Shown: positions 48,070-58,261, counted from the first letter of the stretch. The stretch: DNA of 64,000 nucleotides from an uncultured Prevotellaceae bacterium (GCA_902779455.1 CACZBS010000009.1:27858-91857), one strand, 5' to 3'. The notes: a model not told the origin generated them from the sequence alone. Made by a program: numbers and translations.

Positions 48070-51000
48070 ATGAAGCGAGTCGTCTACATATTATTCATGC
48101 TGATAGCCATCGTGGCGCTCACGACGATGGCGCAGGTCGATCCGCGCAGGGCCGGCCAGAGGGCTGCATTGCCCCGCAGCGGCACGTCGGCGCAGCGTCA
48201 GGCCCAGCCGACGGACACCGCCAAGGTCAAGCGTCCGGCCCCCAAGGCCCAGCCGAAGGCCCTCACCGTGGCCGACGACGACGTCATCCCCGACTCGCTG
48301 CTCGACGCCCGCTGGCGCATCCAGCCGACGGCGCCCATGCTGGTGGAGGACCTCGACTCGAGCGCGCTCGACCTGCACATGCCTGAGAATATCAAGCAGG
48401 AGGTGGAGTACAACGACTCGCTCGGACTCTATTATATCGGCTCTAAGATCGGCGACTCCTATCTGAACGCGCCCATCGTGATGACGCCCGAGGAATACAT
48501 GAAGTGGAGCGAACGGCGCGCCCGCCAGCAGTTCTTCCGCCAGAAGGACGCCGAGAACGTCAAGGCGAAGGGCGAGAACAAGTTCGACTTCACCGACATG
48601 CACTTCGACCTCGGCCCGGCCGAGAAGATCTTCGGCCCGGGCGGCGTCCGCGTGAAGACGCAGGGCACGGCCGAGCTGAAGATGGGCGCCACGCTGAAGA
48701 ACATCGACAACCCCTCGCTGCCCATCCGCAACCGCAAGACGACGGCCTTCGACTTCGACGAGAAGATCAACCTGAGCGTCAACGGTAAGGTGGGCGACAA
48801 GGTGAACATGAACCTCAACTACAACACCGACGCCACCTTCGACTTCGACACGAAGAACCTCAAACTGAAATATGAGGGCAAGGAGGACGAGATCATCAAG
48901 CTCGTCGAGGCCGGCAACGTCTCGTTCCCCTCGAACAACTCGCTCGTCCATGGCGCCACGTCGCTCTTTGGCCTGCGCACCGACTGGCAGTTCGGCAAGC
49001 TGAAGCTGCAGACGGTCTTGTCGCAGAAGAAGTCGACGTCGAAGAGCGTCTCCTCCAAGGGCGGCACGCAGACCACTCCCTTCGAGATCGACGTGGCTGA
49101 CTACGAGGAGAACCGCCACTTCTTCCTCTCCCACTACTTCCGCAACCTCTACGACCGGGCCATGCAGACCCTGCCCAACATGACGACGGGCATCAAGATC
49201 AACCGCGTCGAGATATGGGTGACGAACAAGACGGGAACAACGTCGAACACGCGCAACATCGTCGCACTGACCGACATGGGCGAGAACCAGCGGCTGAGCA
49301 ACCCGCGATGGAGCACCACGGGCATGGCGGTGCCCGCCAATCTGGCCAACGATGTCTACTCGACGATTATCAGCGTGGTCGACTCGGCGCGCTCCATCGA
49401 CCAGGTGACCACCCGACTGGAGCAGCTGACGTGGCTCACGGGCGGCACTGACTATGAGAAGCTGTCGAGCGCCCGTCTGCTCACCTCGTCGGAATATACG
49501 GTCAACACGGCCCTGGGCTACGTCTCGCTGAAGACCGGCCTGCAGACCGACCAGGTGCTGGCCGTCGCCTTCGAATATACCTACGGCGGGCAGACCTATC
49601 AGGTGGGCGAGTTCTCCACCGACGTCACCCAGACGCAGAAGTGCCTCTTCGTCAAGTCGCTGAAGAACACGTCGAGCAGCCCCTCGCAGGGCAACTGGGA
49701 CCTGATGATGAAGAACGTCTACTACCTGGCCTCGACGGTCGAGAAGGAGAAGTTCCGCATGGACATCAAGTACCAGAGCGACACCACCGGCACCTATCTG
49801 ACCTACCTGCCCGAAGAGCAGCTCAAGTCGACGACGCTGCTCAAGGTGATGGGGCTGGACCGCCTCGACGCCAACATGAAGCCCCACGCCAACGGACAGT
49901 TCGACTTCGTCCAGGGCTACACCGTCACCAACGGCCGCATCTTCCTGCCTTCGGCCGAACCCTTCGGCGACTATCTGCGCCGCTATCTCGAGCAGAAAGG
50001 CATGGGCCAGCTGGCCGACAAGTATTGCTTCGACCAGCTCTATGACTCGACCAAGACCGTGGCCAAGCAGAACGCAGAGAAGGATAAGTTCATCCTGACC
50101 GGACAATACAAGGGCACCGCCGCCAACGTCATCTCCCTCGGCGCCTACAACGTGCCGCAGGGCTCCGTCGTCGTCACCGCCGGCGGCGTCACGCTCCAGG
50201 AGGGCTCCGACTACTCCGTCGACTATTCGGCCGGCGAGGTGACCATCCTCAACCAGAGCATCATCGACGCGGGCACCAACGTCAACGTCTCGCTGGAGTC
50301 GAACAACGACTACGGCATGCAGCGCAAGACGATGCTCGGCATGAACTGGCAGTATGACTTCACGAAGAACTTCTCGCTCGGCGGCACCCTGCTCCACCTG
50401 CAGGAGCAGGCCCTCGTTACCAAGGTGGCCATGGGCGAGGAGCCGCTGAACAACACCATCTGGGGACTCAACATGAACTGGAAGCAGGAGTCGCAGTGGC
50501 TGACCAACCTGCTCGACCGCCTGCCCCTGCTGCACTGCACGCAGCCCTCGCAGATCACGTTCTCGGGCGAGTTTGCCCAGCTCATTGCCGGCAAGAGCCA
50601 CGGCACGCAGGACAATGCCTCCTATCTGGACGACTTCGAGAACACGAAGAACCTGCTCGACGTTAGCGACCCGAAGGCATGGGTGCTGTCGAGCGTGCCC
50701 ACGATGTTCCCCGGCCACGACGACAAGGAGACGGTAGCCTCCGGCTATGGGCGAGCCCTGCTGGCATGGTATAACGTCGACCCCATCTTCACCCGCCGCT
50801 CGTCGAGCCTCACGCCGGCCCACATCAAGAGCGACCTGGATCAGCTGTCGAACCACTACGTCCGCGAGGTCTACGTCAAGGAGCTCTATCCCAACCGCGA
50901 CCAGTCGACCTACAACGGCGCCACGTCGACCCTGCCCGTGCTCAACCTGGCTTACTATCCGCAGGAGCGCGGCCCCTACAACCTGACGCTCGACTTCAAT

Positions 51001-54000
51001 CCTGACGGCACGCTGAAGAATCCGGCCAGCCGCTGGGGCGGCATGATGCGCAAGCTGGAGACGACCGACTTCGAGCAGGCCAACATCGAGTACGTGGAGT
51101 TCTGGATGCTCGATCCTTATATATATACGCGTAAGGACGGCACCGCCTCGCAGCACAGCGGCGAGCTGTACATCAACCTGGGTGAGGTCAGTGAGGACGT
51201 GCTCCGCGACGGCAAGAAGTTCTATGAGAGCGGCATGCCTGTCGACGGCACCTCTTCGTTCGAGCAGACACAGTGGGGCAAGATTCCCGTGCAGGCCACG
51301 CAGACCTATGCCTTCGCCACGACCAGCGGCTCGCGACAGTTGCAGGACGTCGGACTGAACGGTCTGACCGACGAGGAGGAGCGCTCGTTCGGCGCCTACA
51401 GCGAATGGCTCAACGCCGTCAGCGCCGTCGTGCAGAACGACTCGCTCATCGAGGCCTGGCGCCAGGACCCTGCCGGCGACGACTACCACTACTTCCGCGG
51501 CACCGACTTCGACCGCGAGCGGCGCTCCATCATGGACCGCTACAAGCGCATCAACAACCCGCAGGGCAACTCGCCGGCGTCCGACAACCAGACCGAGGGC
51601 TACGACAGCAGCTACAAGACCGGTCCCGACGTGGAGGACATCAACCAGGACTATACGCTCAACGAGTATGAGCGCTACTATCAGTATCGCATCCCCATCA
51701 GCGACGACGAGCTGCAGGCCTACAACCGCGGCATGAAGTCGGAAGACTCCTACATCGTCGACCATCGCGACTATAATGCCAAGCTGCGCAACGGCGACTC
51801 GCTCACCGTCCGTTGGTATCAGTATCGCATCCCGCTCGCCGAGTATGAGCAGAAGGTGGGCGCCATCAACGACTTCACCTCCATCCGCTTCATGCGCATG
51901 TTCCTCACCGGATTCGAGCAGCCCATCGTGCTGCGCTTCGGATCGCTCGACCTCGTGCGCGGCGAGTGGCGCCAGTATAAGCAGAACCTCCAGACCTCGG
52001 CCGGCGCTGAGACGGGCGTGCTCGAGATGAGTGCCGTCAACGTCGAGGAGAACACCGAGCGCCAGCCCGTGGCCTACGTGCTGCCCCCGGGCATCAGCCG
52101 TGCCACCGACCCCTCGCAGCCCCAGCTCACCGAGAATAATGAGCAGGCGCTCTGCCTGACGGTGAAGAACTTGTCGCAGAACGAGTCGAAGGCGGTCTAT
52201 AAGAACACCAACCTCGACCTCCGCCGCTACCGTCGCCTGCAGATGTTCGTCCATGCCAACCACCTCGTGCCCAACAACACGCAGCTCGAGGACAACCAGC
52301 TGGCCGTCTTCATCCGCTTGGGAAGCGACTACAAGAGCAACTACTACGAATATCTCATCCCCCTGAAGCTGACGCCCGACGGCACCTATCGGTGGAATGT
52401 GCCCTCCGACCGTCCGCTGGTGTGGCCGCAGGAGAACATGCTCGACATCGACCTGAGCGTCTTCACGAACCTGAAGCGTGAGCGCAACATGGCACGCGCC
52501 GCCGGACAGGTCAGCTATACCGACATCTTCACCGACTACGATCCTGACAAGCCCAACAACAAGATCACCGTCGTGGGCAACCCGTCGCTCGGCGAGGTGA
52601 AGACCATGATCGTCGGTGTGCGCAACCTGACCAACTCGCTCAAGTCGGGTGAGGTGTGGGTCAACGAGCTCCGACTCAAGGATGCCGTCAACGAGGGCGG
52701 TTGGGCAGCCAGCGGCGCCATGAACGTGCAGCTGAGCGACTTTGGATCGGTTAACCTGACCGGCCGCTACGTCACCGACGGCTTCGGAGGCCTTGAGGAG
52801 AGCGTCATGCAGCGCTCCACGGACACGGAGAAGAGCTACTCCGTGACCGCCAACTTCGAACTTGGCAAACTCTTCCCGGAGAAAGCCAAGGTGTCGGCGC
52901 CCCTCTACTATTCCTACACGAAGGAGGACATTAGTCCCAAGTATAACCCCCTGGACACCGACATGGAGCTCGACGAAGCGCTCGAGTCGGCAGCCAACAA
53001 GCGCGAGCGCGACTCCATCGAGTCGATAGCCGTCACGAAGCACACCACGCGCAACTTCTCTATCTCGAATGCCCGCGTCGGCATCAAGAACAAGCGCTTC
53101 CCGCTGCCTATCGACCCCGCCAACTTCGGACTCAGCTACAGCCACTCACACACCAAGACCACCGGCGAGACCACTATTTGGGAGACCGAGGACCAGTGGC
53201 GCGGCTCGCTCAACTACAGCTATTCGCCTGTCTACAAGACCTGGGAGCCCTGGAAGAAGTCGAAGTCAAAGTCGAAGTGGATGCAACTGCCAAAGGCCAT
53301 CGGACTGAACTATCTGCCGCAGAACATCACGTTCAACTCGGAGCTCTCGCGCAACTACTATGAGCTGCAGGAGCGCGACCTCGAGAACACCGAGAACCCC
53401 AACCTGCCGCTGTCGTTCTCAGAGCAGTTCCTCTGGAATCGTGACTTCTCCATCCGTTGGGACCTCACGAAGAACCTGCACATGAACTTCCAGTCGGCCA
53501 CGCATGCGGAGATTGAGGAGCCCTATACGCCCATCAACAAGGACCTCTATGCCGACCATTATCAGGCATGGAAGGACTCCGTCTGGCAGAGCGTCCGCGG
53601 ATGGGGCGTGCCCCTCGACTATCAGCAGGCGTTCAAGGCTTCCTATCAGTTGCCCCTCGACAAGCTCCCCATCTTCGATTGGATCAAGGCTGACGCGTCC
53701 TACGATGCCACCTACTCATGGCTTCGCGGTACGCAGCTCGACGACGGCACCTCGCTCGGCAATACAATCCAGAACAACCGCAACCTCAACCTCAACGGCT
53801 CCCTCAACATGGAGTCGCTCTACAACCACATCCCCTTCCTCAAGAATACCAACGACCGGTTCAAGAAGCAGCCTTCGAAGAAAGCTGACAACAAGCGTAC
53901 TACGGCTCAGAAGGCATTGGCCAAGAAGGCCGGTGAGAAGGGCGACGACCTCAAGGCGGACGGACTGAAGGCTGACGCCAAGCAACTGCCGAAGAACAAG

Positions 54001-55845
54001 AATTCGTTCCAGAAGGAGGTCTCGCTGCAACGTGACTCCAGCGTCATCGTCCAGCATGGCAAGAAGACGAAGCGCCTCATCGTGACGGCCAAGAACAAGG
54101 ACGGTAAGACCGTGCCCGTGAAGTGGAAGGCCGTTGACGAGAACAAGATAAAGGTGTGGGCACCGAAGGATCTCTTTGCCAGCGTTGCCCCGACCGATAC
54201 CGCTCCTGCCGACACCACGGCCACGGAGGCCGACGCCACGCCGACGGACAGCCTCGCAGCGGCCGACCAGCCTGCCAAGGACAAGAAAGGGAAGCGCAAG
54301 GGCAAGGGTGACGTCTCCAAGACCAAGGAGGTCGCCTCCGAGGCCTTGCAGCTGAAGATCAATGTCACGGCGAAGGAGCCGCTCGACAATCAGTGGTGGT
54401 ACAACCCCGCGCAGCAGGTGGCCCGCTTCCTGATGATGCTCCGCACGGTCAACGTGAGCTATCGCAATCAGTATGCCATGGCCTTGCCGGGCTTTATGCC
54501 CACCGTAGGCGACATGTTCGGACAGCGCTCCGCCGACGGACTGCTCTCGCCAGGATTGGACTTCGCTTTCGGCCTGACGGGCGACAGCTACATCGACAAG
54601 GCCCGCTACCGCGGCTGGCTGCTCTCTAACGAAAGTGTCGCCACGCCCTCGACGACAAATGCCACCGAGGACCTGCAAATACGTGCCACCCTGGAGCCCG
54701 TCCGCGACCTGAAGATCGACCTCTCGGCCACTCGTACCGTCAACCGCGCCAAGAGCATCCAGTTCATGTATGCCGGTTCGCCCACCACCCACAGCGGTTC
54801 ATTCACCATGACCACCATCTCCATCCGCAGCGCCCTCGAGGGCATGGGTAATGCTAACAACGGCTACTACTCCAAGTCGTTCAACGAGTTCTGTGGCAAG
54901 GTCAACTCCATCCGCGACCGTGTCGAGGCCCGTTATGCCGGCTCGACGGTGAAGGCCAATGCCGTCGACCCCTACAGCGCTGACGTGCTCATTCCGGCAT
55001 TCCTTTCCACCTATACCGTGGGCAGCGGCTCGTCGCTCGACATCTTCCCCGCACTCACACGCCTGCTGCCCAACTGGACCGTGCGCTATGGCGGCCTGGG
55101 CAAGCTGACCTTCCTGCGCGACCGCTTCAAGTCGGTCAACCTCAACCATGCCTACAAGTCGATCTATCGCGTCGGCTCTTACGCCAGCTTTAGCTCGTGG
55201 CAGGAGTACATGGGCGACCTGGGCTACGTCCAGGCAGCCGATGGCTCACTGACGCCCTCGAGCATCTATAACATCTCGACCGTCAGCATCGAGGAGTCGT
55301 TCTCGCCCCTGCTCGGCATCGACATGACGTTGCAGAACAACCTGACGCTGAAACTGGAGTATAAGACCTCGCGTGCGCTCAACCTCTCGATGACCTCCGT
55401 CCAGATCAACGAGTCGAAGTCGAAGGACTGGGTCATCGGACTGGGCTATAAGATCTCGAACTTCAACCTCTTCGGCTCCGGCAACAGCCATCGCAAGGTG
55501 AAGTCGGGCAAGAAGAAGGGCTCCGAGGAAGACGACAGCAAGAAGACCACGAACACCCGAAGCAACTCTCGTGGCGGCGTCAACCACGACCTGAACATGC
55601 GCCTCGACATCTCGCTGCGCAAGCAGGCTGCCATCACCCGCGACATCGCCAGCGGCGTCTCCTCGGCCTCCAGCGGCAACCAGGCCCTCAAGATTTCGTT
55701 CTCGGCCGACTACACGCTGTCGCGGTTCCTCACCCTGACGGCCTACTACGACCGCCAGACCAACACCCCGTTGCTCTCCTCGTCGAGCTATCCCACGACG
55801 ACGCGCGACTTCGGTCTGTCGCTCAAGTTCTCGCTGACGCGATAA
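48070..55845 (+). CDS. sprA: Type IX secretion translocon protein SprA (Sov)
   Basis: A 2591-residue outer-membrane protein forming the very large translocation pore of the type IX secretion system. The signal peptide ends near MAQ at residue 22. The early region VEYNDSLGLYYIGSKIGDSY, then LGPAEKIFGPGGVRVKTQGTA, and the long series of beta strands up to the final strand TTRDFGLSLKFSLTR match the family. A low-complexity Lys/Ala/Thr-rich section lies around residues 1935-2090 (KKADNKRTTAQKALAKKAG through TDTAPADTTATEAD), which probably accounts for its slightly greater length than usual. Its presence makes type IX export of the tailed proteins in this window plausible. Confidence 0.96.
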   Translation: MKRVVYILFMLIAIVALTTMAQVDPRRAGQRAALPRSGTSAQRQAQPTDTAKVKRPAPKAQPKALTVADDDVIPDSLLDARWRIQPTAPMLVEDLDSSALDLHMPENIKQEVEYNDSLGLYYIGSKIGDSYLNAPIVMTPEEYMKWSERRARQQFFRQKDAENVKAKGENKFDFTDMHFDLGPAEKIFGPGGVRVKTQGTAELKMGATLKNIDNPSLPIRNRKTTAFDFDEKINLSVNGKVGDKVNMNLNYNTDATFDFDTKNLKLKYEGKEDEIIKLVEAGNVSFPSNNSLVHGATSLFGLRTDWQFGKLKLQTVLSQKKSTSKSVSSKGGTQTTPFEIDVADYEENRHFFLSHYFRNLYDRAMQTLPNMTTGIKINRVEIWVTNKTGTTSNTRNIVALTDMGENQRLSNPRWSTTGMAVPANLANDVYSTIISVVDSARSIDQVTTRLEQLTWLTGGTDYEKLSSARLLTSSEYTVNTALGYVSLKTGLQTDQVLAVAFEYTYGGQTYQVGEFSTDVTQTQKCLFVKSLKNTSSSPSQGNWDLMMKNVYYLASTVEKEKFRMDIKYQSDTTGTYLTYLPEEQLKSTTLLKVMGLDRLDANMKPHANGQFDFVQGYTVTNGRIFLPSAEPFGDYLRRYLEQKGMGQLADKYCFDQLYDSTKTVAKQNAEKDKFILTGQYKGTAANVISLGAYNVPQGSVVVTAGGVTLQEGSDYSVDYSAGEVTILNQSIIDAGTNVNVSLESNNDYGMQRKTMLGMNWQYDFTKNFSLGGTLLHLQEQALVTKVAMGEEPLNNTIWGLNMNWKQESQWLTNLLDRLPLLHCTQPSQITFSGEFAQLIAGKSHGTQDNASYLDDFENTKNLLDVSDPKAWVLSSVPTMFPGHDDKETVASGYGRALLAWYNVDPIFTRRSSSLTPAHIKSDLDQLSNHYVREVYVKELYPNRDQSTYNGATSTLPVLNLAYYPQERGPYNLTLDFNPDGTLKNPASRWGGMMRKLETTDFEQANIEYVEFWMLDPYIYTRKDGTASQHSGELYINLGEVSEDVLRDGKKFYESGMPVDGTSSFEQTQWGKIPVQATQTYAFATTSGSRQLQDVGLNGLTDEEERSFGAYSEWLNAVSAVVQNDSLIEAWRQDPAGDDYHYFRGTDFDRERRSIMDRYKRINNPQGNSPASDNQTEGYDSSYKTGPDVEDINQDYTLNEYERYYQYRIPISDDELQAYNRGMKSEDSYIVDHRDYNAKLRNGDSLTVRWYQYRIPLAEYEQKVGAINDFTSIRFMRMFLTGFEQPIVLRFGSLDLVRGEWRQYKQNLQTSAGAETGVLEMSAVNVEENTERQPVAYVLPPGISRATDPSQPQLTENNEQALCLTVKNLSQNESKAVYKNTNLDLRRYRRLQMFVHANHLVPNNTQLEDNQLAVFIRLGSDYKSNYYEYLIPLKLTPDGTYRWNVPSDRPLVWPQENMLDIDLSVFTNLKRERNMARAAGQVSYTDIFTDYDPDKPNNKITVVGNPSLGEVKTMIVGVRNLTNSLKSGEVWVNELRLKDAVNEGGWAASGAMNVQLSDFGSVNLTGRYVTDGFGGLEESVMQRSTDTEKSYSVTANFELGKLFPEKAKVSAPLYYSYTKEDISPKYNPLDTDMELDEALESAANKRERDSIESIAVTKHTTRNFSISNARVGIKNKRFPLPIDPANFGLSYSHSHTKTTGETTIWETEDQWRGSLNYSYSPVYKTWEPWKKSKSKSKWMQLPKAIGLNYLPQNITFNSELSRNYYELQERDLENTENPNLPLSFSEQFLWNRDFSIRWDLTKNLHMNFQSATHAEIEEPYTPINKDLYADHYQAWKDSVWQSVRGWGVPLDYQQAFKASYQLPLDKLPIFDWIKADASYDATYSWLRGTQLDDGTSLGNTIQNNRNLNLNGSLNMESLYNHIPFLKNTNDRFKKQPSKKADNKRTTAQKALAKKAGEKGDDLKADGLKADAKQLPKNKNSFQKEVSLQRDSSVIVQHGKKTKRLIVTAKNKDGKTVPVKWKAVDENKIKVWAPKDLFASVAPTDTAPADTTATEADATPTDSLAAADQPAKDKKGKRKGKGDVSKTKEVASEALQLKINVTAKEPLDNQWWYNPAQQVARFLMMLRTVNVSYRNQYAMALPGFMPTVGDMFGQRSADGLLSPGLDFAFGLTGDSYIDKARYRGWLLSNESVATPSTTNATEDLQIRATLEPVRDLKIDLSATRTVNRAKSIQFMYAGSPTTHSGSFTMTTISIRSALEGMGNANNGYYSKSFNEFCGKVNSIRDRVEARYAGSTVKANAVDPYSADVLIPAFLSTYTVGSGSSLDIFPALTRLLPNWTVRYGGLGKLTFLRDRFKSVNLNHAYKSIYRVGSYASFSSWQEYMGDLGYVQAADGSLTPSSIYNISTVSIEESFSPLLGIDMTLQNNLTLKLEYKTSRALNLSMTSVQINESKSKDWVIGLGYKISNFNLFGSGNSHRKVKSGKKKGSEEDDSKKTTNTRSNSRGGVNHDLNMRLDISLRKQAAITRDIASGVSSASSGNQALKISFSADYTLSRFLTLTAYYDRQTNTPLLSSSSYPTTTRDFGLSLKFSLTR

Positions 55846-55888
55846 TCCTCCCATCTGAAGCGTCATCCTCATCACAACGCATGCCCCC

Positions 55889-57016
55889 ATGACAGACGAT
55901 CGCCTCTTCTTTGCCGCAGCACTGCTCAGATGGTTTCGCGAGAACGGACGCGACCTGCCTTGGCGCAAGACCCGCGACCCCTATGCCGTGTGGCTCTCGG
56001 AGGTCATCCTGCAGCAGACGCAGGTCAGGCAGGGATGGGACTACTGGCTGCGGTTCATGCGCCGCTGGCCCACCGTCAGCGACCTGGCTGCGGCCACTGA
56101 GGACGAGGTGCTGCGCGAGTGGCAGGGCCTGGGCTATTACAGCCGGGCCCGCAACCTTCACTTTGCCGCCCGTCAGATTGTGGCGATGGGCGGATTCCCC
56201 AACACTTATGAAGAGATCCGACGGCTGAAGGGCGTCGGCGACTACACCGCTGCGGCCATCGGCTCAATAGCCTTCAACCTGCCTGTGGCTGTGGTCGACG
56301 GCAATGTCTATCGTGTGCTGAGCCGTCATTTTGCCATCGACACCCCCATCAACTCTACGCAGGGCAAGCACGAGTTCGCCACGCTGGCGCAGAGCCTGTT
56401 GCCCGAGCATGAAGCCTCGGCCTACAATCAGGCGCTGATGGATCTTGGCGCCATGGTCTGCACGCCGCAGTCGGCCCGCTGTGACGATTGTCCGCTGGCC
56501 GCGTCGTGCCTGGCGCTGGCCGAGGGCAGTGTGGGGCAGCTGCCTGTGAAACTGAAGCGACTGAAGGTTCAGGAGCGGCGCATGACCTACGTCTATGTGC
56601 GCTACGACGGGCAGACCGCCCTGCGCCGCCGCGGTCCCGGCGACATCTGGCAGGGGCTGTGGGAGCCTTTGCTGATTGAAGATGGAAGATTGAAGATGGA
56701 AGATGGAAGATTGAAGATTGAAGATGGAGGATTGAAGATGGAAGATGGAAGATTGAAGATTGAAAATGAAAAATTGAAGATTGAAGATGGTAGTTGGAAT
56801 AATTTTCAATCTTCAATCTTCAATCTTCAACTAATCAAGCAGAACGTTCGCCACGTTCTGACACATCGGGTCATTCTGTGCGATTTTTATTTTTGGGAGC
56901 CCCAGGAGCGTCCTCTCCTGCCCGAGGCTTACGTCTGGGTCGACGAGGCCGACGTTGACCGCTATGCTCTGCCCCGGCTGGTGGAGCTGCTGCTGGAGTC
57001 ACTGCCGGCTCGATAA
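55889..57016 (+). CDS. mutY: A/G-specific adenine glycosylase with in-frame heptad-repeat insertion
   Basis: DNA repair glycosylase of 375 residues that removes adenine opposite 8-oxoguanine. The helix-hairpin-helix LKGVGDYTAAAIGSIAF, catalytic-region VVDGNVYRVL and the iron-sulfur ligands C-x6-C-x2-C-x5-C (CTPQSARCDDCPLAASC) are intact. The C-terminal NUDIX-like 8-oxoG-recognition domain is interrupted at about residues 262-314 by repeated EDGRLKI/EDGRLKM units encoded by 7-nt repeats, then resumes with KQNVRHVLTHRVILCDFYFW. The last 146 bp overlap the AI-2E-type gene on the other strand. Confidence 0.94.
   Translation: MTDDRLFFAAALLRWFRENGRDLPWRKTRDPYAVWLSEVILQQTQVRQGWDYWLRFMRRWPTVSDLAAATEDEVLREWQGLGYYSRARNLHFAARQIVAMGGFPNTYEEIRRLKGVGDYTAAAIGSIAFNLPVAVVDGNVYRVLSRHFAIDTPINSTQGKHEFATLAQSLLPEHEASAYNQALMDLGAMVCTPQSARCDDCPLAASCLALAEGSVGQLPVKLKRLKVQERRMTYVYVRYDGQTALRRRGPGDIWQGLWEPLLIEDGRLKMEDGRLKIEDGGLKMEDGRLKIENEKLKIEDGSWNNFQSSIFNLQLIKQNVRHVLTHRVILCDFYFWEPQERPLLPEAYVWVDEADVDRYALPRLVELLLESLPAR
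56674..56831. repeat. Heptamer-repeat array and hairpin inside mutY
   Basis: About sixteen GAAGATG/GAAGATT words run from 56674 to 56790 and are mirrored by ATCTTCA words at 56803-56831 after a short spacer. The array is read in frame by mutY and encodes a seven-residue repeat. Confidence 0.92.
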
Positions 57017-58097
57017 GTTGTCCCCGCTCTTTCTTGACGACATATTTCTGATAGTAGGTCAGCAGCAGGGTGGTCATCGGCAGGGCGATGATCATGCCCA
57101 GCATGCCCAGCAGCGAGCCCCAAATGCTGAGCGACAGCAGGATGATGGCCGAGTTGAGGCCCGTCACCTTGCCCATGATCTTCGGCACGAGGAAGGTGTC
57201 CTGAATGGTCTGCACAATGGCGAAGACGGCCAGCGCCATCAGCAGGATGAGCCAGAAACTCTGGCCCGTGTCGGCAGCCTTGACGATGGCCAGCAAGATG
57301 GTGGGTATGAAGCCCAGCGTCTGCAGGTAGGGCACCATGTTGAGCAGTCCGATGAACATGCCGAGTCCGACGGCCATGGGGAAGTCGATGATGAGGAAGC
57401 CGATGCTGAACAGCACGCCGACGCAGAAGGCCACCACGCCCTGTCCGCGGAAATATTTGTTCATGCCCTCCTCCACGTCGTTGACCAGCTGAACGGCAAA
57501 GGGGCGCACCGACTGCGGAAGCAGCGAGGCCCAGCCCTTCGAGATGTCCTCATAGTCGAGCAGGATGAACAGCGTGTAGAGCACAATCATGGTCAGCGAC
57601 AGGAGGCTGCCCACGACGCTGATAGACTGCGAGATGACGTCCCACACCTTCGGCACGGCCTCCTTGAGGCTGTCGAGGAATCCCTCCTGGGTGACTAGCT
57701 TTCTGACCTCCTCGGCCGTGAAGTGCTGGTGGATGTATTCCTGCACGCGGCTGGGTATGTTGCTCATCGTGGCGTCGTTCGACACGTATTCCACCAGCAG
57801 GTCCTTCACGCGCAGTCCCTCGTCGATCATCGGCGGGACAATGAGCATGAAGCCGCCGGTCAGCACGGCGCCTACGACGACGAACGTGGCCAGGATGCCC
57901 AGTATGCGATACTTCATGTGGCATCTGTACTGGAAGAACTTGACCAACGGGAAGAGCAGGTAGCTGATGAGCCATGCGACGAAGAAAGGCAGCAGCACGC
58001 TGCTCAGTCGGCCCAGCAGCCACAGCACGGCGATGACGACGGCAGCCACGCAGACGCTGCGTATGAAGCGGTCGAAGGTGATCTCTTTGCGTTCCAT
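56871..58097 (-). CDS. AI-2E family transporter
   Basis: Inner-membrane protein of 408 residues with about eight hydrophobic segments and the family hallmarks VAWLISYLLFPLVKF early, FRGQGVVAFCVGVLFSIGF in the middle and GLGMFIGLLNMVPYLQTLGF after it. Members include TqsA and various permeases; substrate cannot be assigned here. The final 50 residues after VVKKERGQ are rich in Pro, Arg and Ala (AEHSGQRRPRRPRRKPRAG), are not part of the usual fold, and lie opposite the end of mutY. A -7 box at 58125-58132 precedes it. Confidence 0.9.
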   Translation of the reverse strand: MERKEITFDRFIRSVCVAAVVIAVLWLLGRLSSVLLPFFVAWLISYLLFPLVKFFQYRCHMKYRILGILATFVVVGAVLTGGFMLIVPPMIDEGLRVKDLLVEYVSNDATMSNIPSRVQEYIHQHFTAEEVRKLVTQEGFLDSLKEAVPKVWDVISQSISVVGSLLSLTMIVLYTLFILLDYEDISKGWASLLPQSVRPFAVQLVNDVEEGMNKYFRGQGVVAFCVGVLFSIGFLIIDFPMAVGLGMFIGLLNMVPYLQTLGFIPTILLAIVKAADTGQSFWLILLMALAVFAIVQTIQDTFLVPKIMGKVTGLNSAIILLSLSIWGSLLGMLGMIIALPMTTLLLTYYQKYVVKKERGQLIEPAVTPAAAPPAGAEHSGQRRPRRPRRKPRAGEDAPGAPKNKNRTE

Positions 58098-58124
58098 AAT
58101 GTCTCTCTTATAGAATTATGGCGG

Positions 58125-58132
58125 CAAAGTTA
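58125..58132 (-). promoter_or_regulatory. Probable -7 box of the AI-2E-family gene
   Basis: TAACTTTG on the minus strand, 27 nt above the start codon at 58097. A second TAACTTTG lies at 58210-58217. Neither has a clear TTTG at -33. Confidence 0.45.
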
Positions 58133-58261
58133 CGAAATAAGCGAGAGAAAAAGAAATAAAAACGTACTTTTTATTTCTTTTTCCGAGCGAAAAGTAAGTT
58201 CGGCGAAGCCAAAGTTACGAAAATAAATCGGATAATGAATGATGAATTAAGAATTATTTTG

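Noticed and set aside
48091-53145. A minus-strand open frame of 1684 codons opposite sprA
   Set aside because: It is the antisense of a clearly conserved gene. Its Val/Ala/Leu/Gly/Arg/Asp-rich translation has no motifs and arises from GC-biased codon use; many similar antisense frames occur opposite other genes here.
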